From a bacterium (GTDB lineage Bacteria > Acidobacteriota > Terriglobia > Terriglobales > Acidobacteriaceae), in assembly GCA_026225095.1 (NCBI GenBank), contig JAMFSC010000095.1, forward strand, positions 1 to 63,302: a stretch of 63,302 bases of DNA. Reading direction: 5' to 3'. The notes under the pieces were generated by a model, which was given only the letters and a program-made list of their open reading frames with translations, made no database searches and was not told where the DNA came from. Positions 37,115 through 46,422 of the stretch are shown here, one piece after another. Each line of letters starts with the position of its first letter. Position 1 is the first letter of the stretch. The position numbers and the translations under genes are program-made.

Positions 37115-39901
37115 TTACTGATTCGCAATCTCGGGATTGATCGGGAGGATCAATCGGAAACAGGTGTGTGCGGTATCACTGCACAAGGTTAGTGTGCCAC
37201 CGTGGTCCTGGGCAATGGCGCGGGAGAGGCTGAGGCCCACCCCGGTGCCGAGACCCGGGGATTTGGTGGTGAAGAATGGGTCCATGAGGTGGGGACGAAC
37301 CTTATCGTCGATGTCGGGGCCGCTGTCGGTGACATTGATGCAGATGGTCTCGGCGGTGTGGGTGACGGCGAGCGAGACCCAGCGATCTTTGGGGTCGGTA
37401 TTGGATTGCGATTGGTCGATGGCGTCAAAGGAGTTATTGAGCAGGTTGGTGAGAATCTGGATAACCTGGGTCTCGCGGCAGAGAAAGAGGGGGATTTCGC
37501 CTGGGAGGTCCATGGTGAGGGTGACGTGGTGGCGCTCGAAACGGGTCTGCTGAAGTTCGAGGCACTGCTCGGCGATGGAGTGAATGGAGGCCCACTCCAT
37601 GGGGTCGTTGCCGGCCTCGCGGGCGAAGCCACGGAGTCCGCGGAGGATGCGGATGGCGCGATCGGAGGTGTAGACGATGCTGTCGCACGCCTTGAGAATC
37701 TCTTCGGGTGTGATGGTTCGGGTAGCGTTGAGTTCTTTGAGGTCGCTGGCGCGGGCGTGGATGATGGCGAGGGGATTTGAGATCTCGTGGGCGAGGCCGC
37801 CGGCCATGTGGCTGAGGGCTTCGATGCGCTTTTCACGGAGCACCTGTTCGAGGGCGAGTTGGCTTTGCAGGGTCTTTTCCGAGGTGACGTCGGCGAAGAA
37901 GATCGAGATTCCGGATTCGGTGGGGTAGACGCGGACACGATAGTAAAGATCGTAGGGCTGATAGTAGCTTTCGAAGGCGGTCTCGACGCGTTCTTCCATC
38001 GTTTTGCGCAGACCCGTCTCCGTAGGGGTGTTGCGGACCGCGGGGAAGCAGGTCCAGTAGTTCCTGCCGAGTTTGAAGTCAGGGAGGGTGGTGACGGCCT
38101 TGCGATTGCCGTAGAGGACGGTCCAGTCGTGGCCGAGTTCCATGACGCCGTCGGAGGTGGAGTTCATCACGGAGTTGAGCTGGGCGTGGGCCGCATGGAG
38201 TTCGCGGGTTGCGAGGTGCTTCTCGGTGATGTCCTGGGCTACCCCGAGGTATCCGACAGGGTCTCCGTTATCTCCCTGGATGGTACTGAGGGAGAGGCAA
38301 ACAGTAATGGGATGGCCGTCCTTGTGGATGTAGGTCCACTCCGATTGGGCATGACCGTGAAGATCGATCGCGGTGGTGAATACCTCGAAATCGTGGAGAG
38401 GGCGATGGACGATTTCGCCGAGAATGCGGCCGCGGTCTTCGACTTCACTGGCGACGTGGAAGATTCCCGGCGAGCGGATTCCAACCACTTCACTGGCGGA
38501 GTAGCCGAGCATGAGCTCCGCGCCGCGGTTGAAGTTGGTGATCGTTCCATGGAGGTCGGTGGCGATGACGGAGGTGAAGATGGAGGCGTTGGAGATGCTG
38601 GTGAGGTAGGAGTTTGCGGCGGCGAGGCTCGCTGCGGCTTCGCTTCGGCTTCGGTCGGATTCTTGGAGGGCGACTTCGGCGGCTCGTTTTTCGGTAAGGT
38701 CACGGATCACTCTGCCGAAGCCGACGGGGCTGCCTGCGACGTCGCGCAGGACGGTGGTCGTGATGGCTGCGCGGAAGCTGGAGTCGTCCTTTCGAGCGAG
38801 CCAGTGTTCGTGATCTATCCTGCCGTGGGTGGCGGCGTCGGCCAGCTCCGTGCTGCATTGGCTGCTATCTTCTGAAAGGTAGAAACCCTCGTTCGTGCGG
38901 CCAATTACCTCCTGCGCGTCGTATCCGAGCAGACGCTTCGCGCCCAGATTCCAGGTCAGGATGGTTCCGGTGGGATCGACGATGTAGAGGGCGTAGTCCA
39001 CGATGCTCTCGACCAAAATGCGGATGCGGTCGAGATTGATGTTGGCCTCGGTGACCCTTTCTTCGGCGGCGCGTTTCTGGGTGAGGTCCCGGGTGACCTT
39101 TCCGAAGCCGACGAGCGTTCCAAACTGGTCGTGGAGGGGCGTGATGGTGACGCTGGCCCAGAGTCGGGAGCCGTCTTTGCGCAATCTCCAGCCTTCGTCG
39201 ACATAGTGGCCATTGCGGGTGGCGATCTCGAGTTCGCGGTCTGGAAGGCGGCTCCCGATTGCAAGGGGCGGATAGAAGATGGAGAAGTGCTTGCCGATGA
39301 TCTCGTGGGCGGCATAGCCCTTCATCCGCTGGGCCCCGGGGTTCCAGGTGGTAATGACGCCCTTGGGGTCGAGCATGAAGACGGCGTAGTCGGTGACGGA
39401 CTCGACCATGAGGCGGAAGCTGTCGAGATGGTTATTGGCGGCGATCAGCCCCTGTTCGATCTGGCGGCGTTCGGTCAGGTCGCGGGTGACTCTTCCGAAG
39501 CCGATGAGGGTGCCGTCGACGTCGCGGAGAGCGGTCAGGACTACGTGAGCCCAAAACCTCGAACCATCTTTGCGGACTCTCCAACCTTCGTTCACGTAAT
39601 GGCCCCGGGCGGAGGCGATGGAGAGTTCTGTGTCGGGTAAACGGGGGGCTTCCGGGGGATAAAAGATGGAGAAGTGCTTGCCGATGATCTCGTCGGCGGT
39701 GTATCCCTTGATGCGCTCGGCGCCGGAGTTCCAGGTGATGACGATGCCGTTGGGATCGAGCATGAAGACGGCGTAGTCGAGGACGGCCTCGACCATGAGG
39801 CGGAAGGGTTCTTGATCGGGGAAGGAGCTCGAACCGATGATGGGGTGGTCGATTTTAGCCGCCGGTGCATTCATAGCAGACACGCTTGGATCCCAGATCA
39901 T
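37115..39901 (-). CDS. Multi-PAS sensor histidine kinase
   Basis: A soluble sensor kinase of 928 residues with no membrane helix. Five PAS domains occur in tandem (about residues 30-150, 160-280, 290-410, 430-550 and 560-670); the first two are close copies of each other (AVFMLDPNGIVITWNSGAER versus AVFMLDPKGVITTWNPGAQR). The H-box is SHMAGGLAHEISNPLAI (histidine near 695), and the ATPase domain has LLNNSFDAID, FFTTKSPGLGTGVGLSLSRA and a final glycine box. Such kinases sense cytoplasmic signals, often redox or oxygen, but no cofactor ligand is evident. ATG 39901 or 39874 could be the start; neither has a clear ribosome site. It forms a pair with the downstream response regulator. Confidence 0.9.
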   Translation of the reverse strand: MIWDPSVSAMNAPAAKIDHPIIGSSSFPDQEPFRLMVEAVLDYAVFMLDPNGIVITWNSGAERIKGYTADEIIGKHFSIFYPPEAPRLPDTELSIASARGHYVNEGWRVRKDGSRFWAHVVLTALRDVDGTLIGFGRVTRDLTERRQIEQGLIAANNHLDSFRLMVESVTDYAVFMLDPKGVITTWNPGAQRMKGYAAHEIIGKHFSIFYPPLAIGSRLPDRELEIATRNGHYVDEGWRLRKDGSRLWASVTITPLHDQFGTLVGFGKVTRDLTQKRAAEERVTEANINLDRIRILVESIVDYALYIVDPTGTILTWNLGAKRLLGYDAQEVIGRTNEGFYLSEDSSQCSTELADAATHGRIDHEHWLARKDDSSFRAAITTTVLRDVAGSPVGFGRVIRDLTEKRAAEVALQESDRSRSEAAASLAAANSYLTSISNASIFTSVIATDLHGTITNFNRGAELMLGYSASEVVGIRSPGIFHVASEVEDRGRILGEIVHRPLHDFEVFTTAIDLHGHAQSEWTYIHKDGHPITVCLSLSTIQGDNGDPVGYLGVAQDITEKHLATRELHAAHAQLNSVMNSTSDGVMELGHDWTVLYGNRKAVTTLPDFKLGRNYWTCFPAVRNTPTETGLRKTMEERVETAFESYYQPYDLYYRVRVYPTESGISIFFADVTSEKTLQSQLALEQVLREKRIEALSHMAGGLAHEISNPLAIIHARASDLKELNATRTITPEEILKACDSIVYTSDRAIRILRGLRGFAREAGNDPMEWASIHSIAEQCLELQQTRFERHHVTLTMDLPGEIPLFLCRETQVIQILTNLLNNSFDAIDQSQSNTDPKDRWVSLAVTHTAETICINVTDSGPDIDDKVRPHLMDPFFTTKSPGLGTGVGLSLSRAIAQDHGGTLTLCSDTAHTCFRLILPINPEIANQ

Positions 39902-40232
39902 GGTGGACCCGTTTCACAAGACCGATGCGGGTGTTAGGGAGAGTTGCCCCGAAGGACGAGCGTCCTTGGCCGTATGCCAATGCTAAGTGGGATGCCACGC
40001 AGGGCGGGGAAATGTTGTGGCCCCACGAGATAGGTGGTTCCATCGTGTGGCTCGTTCCTCTTACGGGAATGCACATGCCACCGCTTTGGGGGAATCCCAT
40101 GTTTGGGGGATCCGCGACAAGACCCAAGAGCGGTATCTTGACCAGTTTCTGAAAGGCGGGGAGGTGCGACGTTCCATCCGGAGCGGGTAGGCTAGACTTT
40201 ATGGGGATGCGATTCGGAGTTGAAGGCGGGAT
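39902..40232. other. 331-base gap between kinase and glyQ, hairpin-rich
   Basis: Divergent intergenic region. It contains a perfect hairpin AAGGAC/GTCCTT (39952-39967) and a weak inverted repeat CAAGA/TCTTG. I see no T-box specifier loop or T-box consensus, and no convincing protein-coding frame. It must hold promoters for both genes, but I cannot pick them out. Confidence 0.4.
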
Positions 40233-41195
40233 ATGACGGCAGGGACGGAAGAAAAGGCGCGGGCGTTGACGTTTCAGGAGCTTTTGTTCAAGCTGCAGGT
40301 TTTCTGGGCGGAGCGGGGATGTGTGCTGCAACAGCCTTATGATGTCGAGGTTGGCGCGGGGACGATGTCTCCGGATACCTTTCTGCGGGTGCTGGGACCG
40401 AAGCCGGTGCGGATCGCCTACGCGCAACCCTCGCGCAGGCCGGCCGATGGGCGGTATGGGGAGAATCCCAACCGGCTGTTTCGGCATACGCAGTTTCAGG
40501 TGATTCTGAAACCACCACCGGCCCGGCTGCAGGAGATGTACCTGGAGTCGCTGGAGGCGATCGGGATCGACCTGAAGGAGCACGACCTGAAGTTCGAGGA
40601 GGACAACTGGGAGTGGCCGGTGGGGGGTGCGTGGGGCGTTGGGTGGCAGGTGATGCTCGATGGGCTGGAGATTACGCAGTACACGTACTTTCAGCAGTGC
40701 GGCGGGATGGATCTCGACCCGATCTGCGGGGAGATTACGTATGGGCTGGAACGGATTGCGGGATTTCTGCAGGATGTGGACTCGATCTACGACATTGTCT
40801 GGGCTCGGGAGCCGGATACGGGGCGTGAGGTCACGTATGGGGAGATGCGGCTGGCGGAGGAAGAGCAGTTTTCGGCCTATGGGTTCGACTATGCCGATGT
40901 CTCCTCGTTGTGGAAGCATCTGGAGCTTTACGAGGCGGAGTGCCTGGTGCTGCTGGAGCGGGCGAAGGGATTTGACGGGATGGATGCGCTGACGCTGAAG
41001 CGGTTTCCGGTGCTTGGGGCTTATGAGCTGGCGCTGAAGTGCTCGCACCTCTTCAACCTGCTGGATGCCCGGGGGGCGGTCTCGGTGACGGAGCGGGTGG
41101 GGGTGATGGGGCGGATTCGGACGCTGGTGGTGGGGGTGGCGAAGGCCTATGCGGGGCAAGGGGAGATGATGGCGGCTGTGCGGGCGGCGGGTTGA
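40233..41195 (+). CDS. glyQ: Glycyl-tRNA synthetase alpha subunit
   Basis: Catalytic subunit of the bacterial (alpha2beta2) glycyl-tRNA synthetase. The 320-residue protein has FQELLFKLQVFWAERGC at the start, AQPSRRPADGRYGENPNRL (motif 2-like, ATP and glycine binding), and ITQYTYFQQCGGMDLDPICGEITYGLERIAG (motif 3). glyS follows after 90 bases, with a small hairpin repeat in the gap. Confidence 0.96.
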   Translation: MTAGTEEKARALTFQELLFKLQVFWAERGCVLQQPYDVEVGAGTMSPDTFLRVLGPKPVRIAYAQPSRRPADGRYGENPNRLFRHTQFQVILKPPPARLQEMYLESLEAIGIDLKEHDLKFEEDNWEWPVGGAWGVGWQVMLDGLEITQYTYFQQCGGMDLDPICGEITYGLERIAGFLQDVDSIYDIVWAREPDTGREVTYGEMRLAEEEQFSAYGFDYADVSSLWKHLELYEAECLVLLERAKGFDGMDALTLKRFPVLGAYELALKCSHLFNLLDARGAVSVTERVGVMGRIRTLVVGVAKAYAGQGEMMAAVRAAG

Positions 41196-41210
41196 GGGCA
41201 CGCTGACCGG

Positions 41211-41246
41211 CAGACGCAGATTCCCTTCGGGAATGACAGAAAGAAA
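41211..41246 (+). repeat. Small hairpin repeat, copy 2
   Basis: ACGCAGATTCCC, then TTCGGGAATGACAGAAAGAA between glyQ and glyS. ATTCCC/GGGAAT form a six-pair hairpin with a three-base loop. Confidence 0.65.
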
Positions 41247-41288
41247 AGCAGCGGCGTGACATCGAGAAGAGAGTAGAGGCTTGGAGTG

Positions 41289-43385
41289 ATGACGGATTTT
41301 TTGTTTGAGATCGGGTTGGAAGAGGTTCCGGCGAGGATGATCGCGGGGGCGCAGGCGGAGTTGGAACGGCGGGTGGTAGGGTTGCTGGTGCGGGAGCGGC
41401 TGGTGGCGGGTGAGATCGAGGCGAAGAGCTTTTCGACCCCGCGGCGGCTGGCGGTGGTGGTGCGGGGGGTGAAGGAGCGGCAGGAGGATCTGGCGGAGGA
41501 GATGCTGGGGCCTTCGGCGAAGATTGCGTACAAGGATGGGGTGGCTACGGCGGCGGCGGTGGCGTTTGCGAAGAAGGCGGGGGTGGAGATCGGGGCGTTG
41601 AAGACGGTGACGACTCCCAAGGGGGAGTACCTGTCGGCCACCGCGGTCAAGGCGGGGCGGGCGGCGGGGGTGGTGATCGAGGAGGAGCTGCCGAAGGAGG
41701 TCGCGGGGATCTACTGGGCGAAGACCATGTACTGGCGGGCGGGCAAGGCGGAGCGGTTTGTTCGGCCGGTGCGGTGGCTGGTGGCGATGCTTGGCGGGGA
41801 GACGCTGGATGTGGAGTTTGCCGGGCAGAGGTCTGGGAATACGACCTATGGACACCGGGTGCTGTATGGGGCGGAGGGGATCTCCGTTGGGTCTGCGGGA
41901 GAGTATGAGGGCGCGCTGCGGACAGGGTATGTGATTGTGGACGCGGAGGTGCGGCGGCAGAGGATTCGGAAGGAGCTGGACCGGGTTTGCAGGTCGATGG
42001 AGGGGACGCGGTGGCGGGAGGATCATGCGCTGGTCGACAAGCTGACGCACCTCACGGAGTGGCCTTCGGTGATCCAGGGCGGGTTTCAGGCGGAGTACCT
42101 GGAGCTTCCGGAGGAGGTGCTGGTGACCGTGATGCGGGATCACCAGAGCTACTTTGCGGTCGAGGGCAAGGGCGGGGCGCTGGCACCTCACTTTCTGGCG
42201 GTGCTGAATACCGAGGCGGATGAGCGCGGGCAGGGCGTGATCCGGCATGGGAACGAACGGGTTCTGCGGGCGCGTTTCAACGATGCGCGATTCTTCTGGG
42301 AGTTCGATCAGCGGACCACGTTGAACGACCGGGTTGCGCTGCTGGATAAGGTCACGTTCCAGAAGGAGCTGGGCAGTTATGGGGCCAAGGCGGAGCGGGT
42401 TCGGGTGGTAGCCGCGGAGATGGCTGCGGTGGTCGAGGCGCGGGGCGGCAAGGTGGATGCGGGGGCCCTGGATGCGGCGGCTCGGCTGAGCAAGACGGAC
42501 CTGACGACGGAGCTGGTGAAGGAGTTTACGGAGCTGCAGGGGGTCGTGGGCGGTCTTTATGCGCGGGCGCAGGGTCATGCGGAGGCGGTGGCTGCGGCGA
42601 TCTACGACCAGTATCGGCCGGGCTCAATGGAGGATGGGGTGCCGCGGACGATCGAGGGGGCTCTGCTGGCGATTGCGGATAAGGCGGATACGATCGCGGG
42701 GATGTTCGGGCTGGGGCTGGAGCCAACCGGGTCCAAGGACCCGTTTGCTCTGCGGCGCGCGGCGAACGGGATTGTGAAGATCCTGGCGGAGACGGAGATT
42801 CCGCTGGGCCTGGGGGAGATCTGCTTCATGGCGGCTCGGGGCAGGGAGGCCGTGGTGCGGACGATGGAGGTCTTCTTCGCGGAACGGCTGGAGTTCTATC
42901 TGCGCGAAGCGAAGGGACAGGCATATGACGTCGTGAAGGCGGTGCTTGCGGTAGGGGCGGACCAGGTGAGGGGCGCGGTGGCGCGGGCGGCGGCGGTGTC
43001 GGCTGTTCGGAGCTCAGCGGACTTTGAAGCGGTGAGCGCGGCGTTCAAGCGAATGAGCAATATCCTGGCGCAGGCGAAGGAGAAGGGTCTTGCGGCGGCT
43101 GATTCGGTCGATCCGGGGCTATTTACGGATGAGGCGGAGACGTGGTTGTTCGAGCAGGCGGGTGGCGTGGCTGCGCGGGTGGCGGAGCTTCGGGAGGACG
43201 AGGACTATCAGGGCGCGCTGGAGGCGATGGCGGGGCTTCGGCCGCAGGTGGATCGCTTCTTCGAGGCAGTGATGGTGATGGCGCCGGACGAGCGGGTTCG
43301 GGGGAATCGGTTGGCGTTGCTGGGGAAGGTGCTTGGGGATTTCTCCGGAATTGCGGACTTTTCGGAGATTGTGGTGGCTGGGTAG
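41289..43385 (+). CDS. glyS: Glycyl-tRNA synthetase beta subunit
   Basis: tRNA-binding subunit of glycyl-tRNA synthetase, 698 residues. It opens with DFLFEIGLEEVPARMI, has PVRWLVAMLGGE, MRDHQSYFAVEGKGG and RVLRARFNDARFFWEFD in the middle, and a C-terminal HD-like and anticodon-binding part (ALLAIADKADTIAGMFG, DPFALRRAANGI). ATG 41289 is used; a GTG directly before it (41286) is also possible. It forms an operon with glyQ. Confidence 0.95.
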   Translation: MTDFLFEIGLEEVPARMIAGAQAELERRVVGLLVRERLVAGEIEAKSFSTPRRLAVVVRGVKERQEDLAEEMLGPSAKIAYKDGVATAAAVAFAKKAGVEIGALKTVTTPKGEYLSATAVKAGRAAGVVIEEELPKEVAGIYWAKTMYWRAGKAERFVRPVRWLVAMLGGETLDVEFAGQRSGNTTYGHRVLYGAEGISVGSAGEYEGALRTGYVIVDAEVRRQRIRKELDRVCRSMEGTRWREDHALVDKLTHLTEWPSVIQGGFQAEYLELPEEVLVTVMRDHQSYFAVEGKGGALAPHFLAVLNTEADERGQGVIRHGNERVLRARFNDARFFWEFDQRTTLNDRVALLDKVTFQKELGSYGAKAERVRVVAAEMAAVVEARGGKVDAGALDAAARLSKTDLTTELVKEFTELQGVVGGLYARAQGHAEAVAAAIYDQYRPGSMEDGVPRTIEGALLAIADKADTIAGMFGLGLEPTGSKDPFALRRAANGIVKILAETEIPLGLGEICFMAARGREAVVRTMEVFFAERLEFYLREAKGQAYDVVKAVLAVGADQVRGAVARAAAVSAVRSSADFEAVSAAFKRMSNILAQAKEKGLAAADSVDPGLFTDEAETWLFEQAGGVAARVAELREDEDYQGALEAMAGLRPQVDRFFEAVMVMAPDERVRGNRLALLGKVLGDFSGIADFSEIVVAG

Positions 43386-43649
43386 GCTGGCCCGGGTTCG
43401 GTCTCGTGGGGGCCGCGCCGCACTACCCCAGGCGAAGTGTGCGCAACGGAGAGGCTTCCGGGGATTGTTCGGTGAGCGGGAGGGCCAGGAAGGGTTAGCA
43501 GGTTCCGGGCGGGCACGACTTGGGGGGATTTGGGACGCCGCAGATTAGAGGAAACTTTGGTGTATCGATCTGATGCATTTTCCTCTTTCGCCGATGAAGG
43601 CTGTGTGTCAGAGAATGGCAACTCAGTTTAGGAGCGGGGGAAGAATCCA

Positions 43650-44135
43650 ATGGTTCGGCAGACGATCAATTGCGATATATGTGCGGCGGAGAAGCAGGCT
43701 ACGAGCTACTGGTTTGTTGCCTATGAGCGGGATGGCGAGATCAGGCTGCGTGCCTGGGAGCCCTCGAAGGGTCTGCGCAAGAACATGAAGCACCTGTGCG
43801 GCCAGAAGTGCGTACAGCGGCTGATGTCGAACTTTACCGAGGCCGTGAAGGCTGCCGGCGACCGGATGGAAGCGAGCAAGGAAGCTGCTCTTCCGGTTGT
43901 CCAGGAGGTTACGGCGAAGGAGATTCAGGAGCGCCAGATCTCGGCGGTAGCGGCTCGGATCGAGATGGATCCGGTGCAGACTGCTGCAGTCGAGGCAGAG
44001 AGCTGGGCTGGCCCGGTTCGTCTGAAGGAGACGATGTGGGACACGATCCACACGTCGAAGCTGGAGCCCAGCCGGTTTGCGCATGCGGCGCGGCAGCCGC
44101 CAGCGTCCGCGCGACATATGCAGAAGATGGCGTAG
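43650..44135 (+). CDS. Hypothetical protein with paired CxxC motifs
   Basis: A 161-residue protein. The N-terminal third has CDICAAEKQ and LCGQKC, a likely four-cysteine zinc site, with SYWFVAYERDGEIRLRAWEPS between them. The middle is a predicted helix rich in alanine and glutamate (AVKAAGDRMEASKEAALPVV), and the tail is basic (KLEPSRFAHAARQPP). GGGGGAAG lies seven bases before ATG 43650. The family is not known to me. A strong hairpin follows the stop. The 264 bases before it, after glyS, hold nothing recognisable. Confidence 0.7.
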   Translation: MVRQTINCDICAAEKQATSYWFVAYERDGEIRLRAWEPSKGLRKNMKHLCGQKCVQRLMSNFTEAVKAAGDRMEASKEAALPVVQEVTAKEIQERQISAVAARIEMDPVQTAAVEAESWAGPVRLKETMWDTIHTSKLEPSRFAHAARQPPASARHMQKMA

Positions 44136-44143
44136 GCGGGAGG

Positions 44144-44173
44144 GTTCCTGCCCCACGAAAGCGGGGCAGGAAC
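44144..44173 (+). terminator. Perfect 11-bp hairpin terminator
   Basis: GTTCCTGCCCC (44144-44154) pairs with GGGGCAGGAAC (44163-44173) across an eight-base loop, nine bases after the stop of the preceding gene. There is no T-run after it. Confidence 0.65.
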
Positions 44174-44286
44174 ACGCTTCGTGCGCCTGTCTGCGAGAAG
44201 AGACAAGAGCAGATCAGTCAGATCATTGGCTACTTACGGTTCGCCGTGAGTAGCCTATTTTCTTTTAAGCATTGCGTAGGGGTCGG

Positions 44287-44321
44287 TGAGAGCAATTCTT
44301 TCGGAGGTGTGGTTGCGCTCC
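44287..44321 (-). repeat. Remnant of a module 2 end
   Basis: GAGAGCAATTCT and GGAGGTGTGGTTGCGCTCC match, with several changes, the terminal part of module 2 as seen at 35944 (TAGAGCCGTTCTC, AAGGTGTGGTTCGGCTCC). The rest of the element is absent. It lies in the 44174-44440 gap; otherwise that gap holds only a TTGACA at 44413 that may be part of the arsR-type promoter. Confidence 0.5.
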
Positions 44322-44440
44322 TTATATATCGGGCCTTCAGAGGCTGCTGAAAAAGTCGCTAACATTCGACGAACGCGTTTTGGGGCTGAGACAGTAATCG
44401 CAAAATGAGCGGTTGACATTGGACGATAATCCACTACCAT

Positions 44441-44803
44441 TTGGTTGTGGATAGACTGGATACAACATTTGCGGCTCTGTCTGATCCAACCCGGCGGGCG
44501 ATGATCGAGCGGCTCTCCCACGGGCCTGCCTCCGTGCATGGATTGACAGAACCGTTTGCTCTGTCGCAGCAGATGATTTCAAAACATATTGCCTACCTGG
44601 TGCGGGCACGGATTGTGGTCAAGACAAAGCGTGGACGGGAGAGCGTATGCACGCTTAGGCCCGAGGCGATTAAGACGGTCAGCGACTGGGCCATCAGCTA
44701 TCGCCGCTTTTGGGAAGAGAGTTTCGACAAGCTGAATGTAGTCATAAATCAAATGAAGAAAGAGGAGGTCGGAGATGACAGAAAACACGGTGAGCGAAGT
44801 TGA
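44441..44803 (+). CDS. ArsR family transcriptional regulator
   Basis: A 120-residue winged-helix protein: TFAALSDPTRRAMIERLSHGPASV, then LTEPFALSQQMISKHIAYLVRARIV (recognition helix) and KTKRGRESVCTL (wing). It has no metal-binding cysteine set, so it belongs with the ArsR relatives that are paired with AHSA1/SRPBCC proteins. TTG 44441 or GTG 44447 could be the start. The downstream AHSA1 gene begins inside its last 29 bases, so translation is coupled. Confidence 0.88.
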   Translation: MVVDRLDTTFAALSDPTRRAMIERLSHGPASVHGLTEPFALSQQMISKHIAYLVRARIVVKTKRGRESVCTLRPEAIKTVSDWAISYRRFWEESFDKLNVVINQMKKEEVGDDRKHGERS

Positions 44804-45284
44804 GCGGATGGTCGTCACAAGAGTTTTTGATGCCCCACGCGAGTTGGTTTGGAAGGCGTGGACAGACCCGAAGTACGTGATGCAGTGGTGGGGACCGAAG
44901 GGCTTTACTGCGCCTGTTTGCGAGATGGACTTTCGCGTTGGGGGAAGATCTCTCTGCTGCATGAAGGCGCCGGATGGGCAGGAGTTCTGGAATGCGGTTG
45001 AATACCACGAGATTGTCCTGCACGAGAAGATCGTTTCCTCGATGTACTTCTCGGACTCGAAGGGAAACAAGATTGACCCTGCGCAATTGGGAATAGAACA
45101 TGAGGCCATCGACGGTGCGTACGACGTGACCATCTTTGAGGATCTCGGAAACGGCCAGACGAAACTCACCTACATTGGAAATGAACCCATGGAGAGCGCG
45201 AAGGATAGCGGTCAAATGGAGGGCTGGAACCAAATACTCGATAAGGTTGCTACGCTTGTTGCGGAGTTAGCGCAGGCGAAATAG
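44775..45284 (+). CDS. AHSA1/SRPBCC family protein
   Basis: A 169-residue single-domain START-like protein: MVVTRVFDAPRELVWKAWTDP, YVMQWWGPKGFTAPVCEMDFRVGG, and the C-terminal helix GWNQILDKVATLVAELA. The fold makes a hydrophobic ligand pocket; the ligand is unknown. AGGAGGT lies ten bases before ATG 44775, inside the ArsR gene, and the two form a two-gene operon in which the regulator probably responds to the same signal. Confidence 0.88.
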   Translation: MTENTVSEVERMVVTRVFDAPRELVWKAWTDPKYVMQWWGPKGFTAPVCEMDFRVGGRSLCCMKAPDGQEFWNAVEYHEIVLHEKIVSSMYFSDSKGNKIDPAQLGIEHEAIDGAYDVTIFEDLGNGQTKLTYIGNEPMESAKDSGQMEGWNQILDKVATLVAELAQAK

Positions 45285-45336
45285 AAGTGGGATCTTTGAT
45301 GATCGTGCGGCGCTCGATACAGCTGAGGCTGGCGGC

Positions 45337-45361
45337 GGAAGCCCGGATAGACCGGGCTTCC
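45337..45361. terminator. Perfect 10-bp hairpin
   Basis: GGAAGCCCGG (45337-45346) pairs with CCGGGCTTCC (45352-45361) around a five-base loop. It lies at the border of the repeat copy 45362-45564, between convergent genes, and may end transcription in both directions. Confidence 0.55.
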
Positions 45362-45564
45362 CCTCGCAGAATGTGGGCCGTTGCACGGAAAAACTGGACA
45401 GCGGGCGGTGCTTCGAAAGTGGTCTGTTCTGGTGCGTTTATCGCGCGGAGTGAACCGCCGTCCGGAACACTGGAGCACCGTGGCGCTCCGGCCCACCTTA
45501 GCGACGATGGGACGTGTCGCGAAGGTGGGGCACCCGATTTTATGCCAACGGGCAATCCGATCTA
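45362..45564 (-). repeat. MITE-like repeat, internally deleted module 1 + 2
   Basis: Read on the - strand it starts TAGATCGGATTGCC (module 1 end) and runs through AAGGTGGGCCGGAGCGCCAC, then jumps to module 2 sequence (GATAAACGCACCA, CGCCCGCTGTCCAGTTTTTC, GCAACGGCCCACATTCTGCG). The junction of the two modules is missing. The starting TAG (45564-45562) is the stop codon of the adjoining - strand gene. Confidence 0.75.
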
Positions 45565-46359
45565 GTTGACGCGTTGGAGGCGGGCGATGAGCTTTTCGGC
45601 GAGCGGCTCTCCCGATTCGGTCCAAAGCAGGCGGCTGGAGATTCCGCAGTGCTTTTCGACCAGAAGGGTAAAGGCTAGGAGCATCTCGACGTTTTGCTGG
45701 ATATGCTTTGTTGCCTCCTGGTCGAGGCTGGTGTCTTCCTGGGTCCATGGGGTGTCGAGTCCGAAGTCGACCCGGATGTGTCCGTTTTGAGCGTATCCGG
45801 CCTGATCGAACTCCGGGCCAAAGCCGATGATGCGGGCGGTCGCGGGTTGAAGCTTCCAGAGGGAATCCGAACTGCCGTGGGTGGTGGATGCGTTGCGGGG
45901 GAGTGGCTCGGGCTGGCCGGGTTTGCGTGGGGCGAAGTCGTCGAAGCTGTCTTCAAGCTCGTCTGGTTCATTGTTAGGGGAAAGATCTTCGGGATCGTCG
46001 GGATCTGATTCTTCCACGTCATGGGGTGCGTTGGCGGCGTTCGCCGCGGGGGCCCAGAGATTCCACTTCATCTCGAACTCGTAGGCCATGTCGTCGTGGA
46101 GCTGCTCGGTGGCTTCGGCGACGGCGGAGTCGATGAGCGAGGCGGCGGTATCGGGGGTGTCGGCGGCGCGGGGGTCGAGGACGTAGAGGCGCTGGTAGGT
46201 GGGGGACTCGGTGAAGTCGATGGGGTAGGCGGAGGCGGCGGCGACGCGCTTGTCTTTGCCGATGACGGCGAACTGGCGGAGGACGGAGGTGAGCGCGGCG
46301 GGGAGGCTCTGGAGCCGGAAGTTGGGAAACCAGAGACTGAGGTAAAGCTGGTCGGCCAT
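45562..46359 (-). CDS. Hypothetical protein with acidic central linker
   Basis: A 265-residue cytoplasmic protein. The N-terminal part (DQLYLSLWFPNFRLQSLPAA ... TSVLRQFAVIGKDKRVAA) is well ordered, an acidic low-complexity linker follows (EESDPDDPEDLSPNNEPDEL, about residues 115-140), and the C-terminal part contains ATARIIGFGPEFDQAGYAQN and a helical end (NVEMLLAFTLLVEKH). I do not recognise the family; it looks like a lineage-specific protein. It stands divergent to the lptCA-like gene with 63 bases between. Its TAG stop is the end of a repeat element. Confidence 0.7.
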   Translation of the reverse strand: MADQLYLSLWFPNFRLQSLPAALTSVLRQFAVIGKDKRVAAASAYPIDFTESPTYQRLYVLDPRAADTPDTAASLIDSAVAEATEQLHDDMAYEFEMKWNLWAPAANAANAPHDVEESDPDDPEDLSPNNEPDELEDSFDDFAPRKPGQPEPLPRNASTTHGSSDSLWKLQPATARIIGFGPEFDQAGYAQNGHIRVDFGLDTPWTQEDTSLDQEATKHIQQNVEMLLAFTLLVEKHCGISSRLLWTESGEPLAEKLIARLQRVN

Positions 46360-46422
46360 GGGACCAGTTTACTCCCGTGGAGTGCGAGCAGAGGGATGGG
46401 GGGTGAGAAGATAGAGAGGGCG

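Noticed and set aside
40100..40232. T-box riboswitch in front of glyQ
   Set aside because: No recognisable specifier loop, T-box sequence or antiterminator pair was found.
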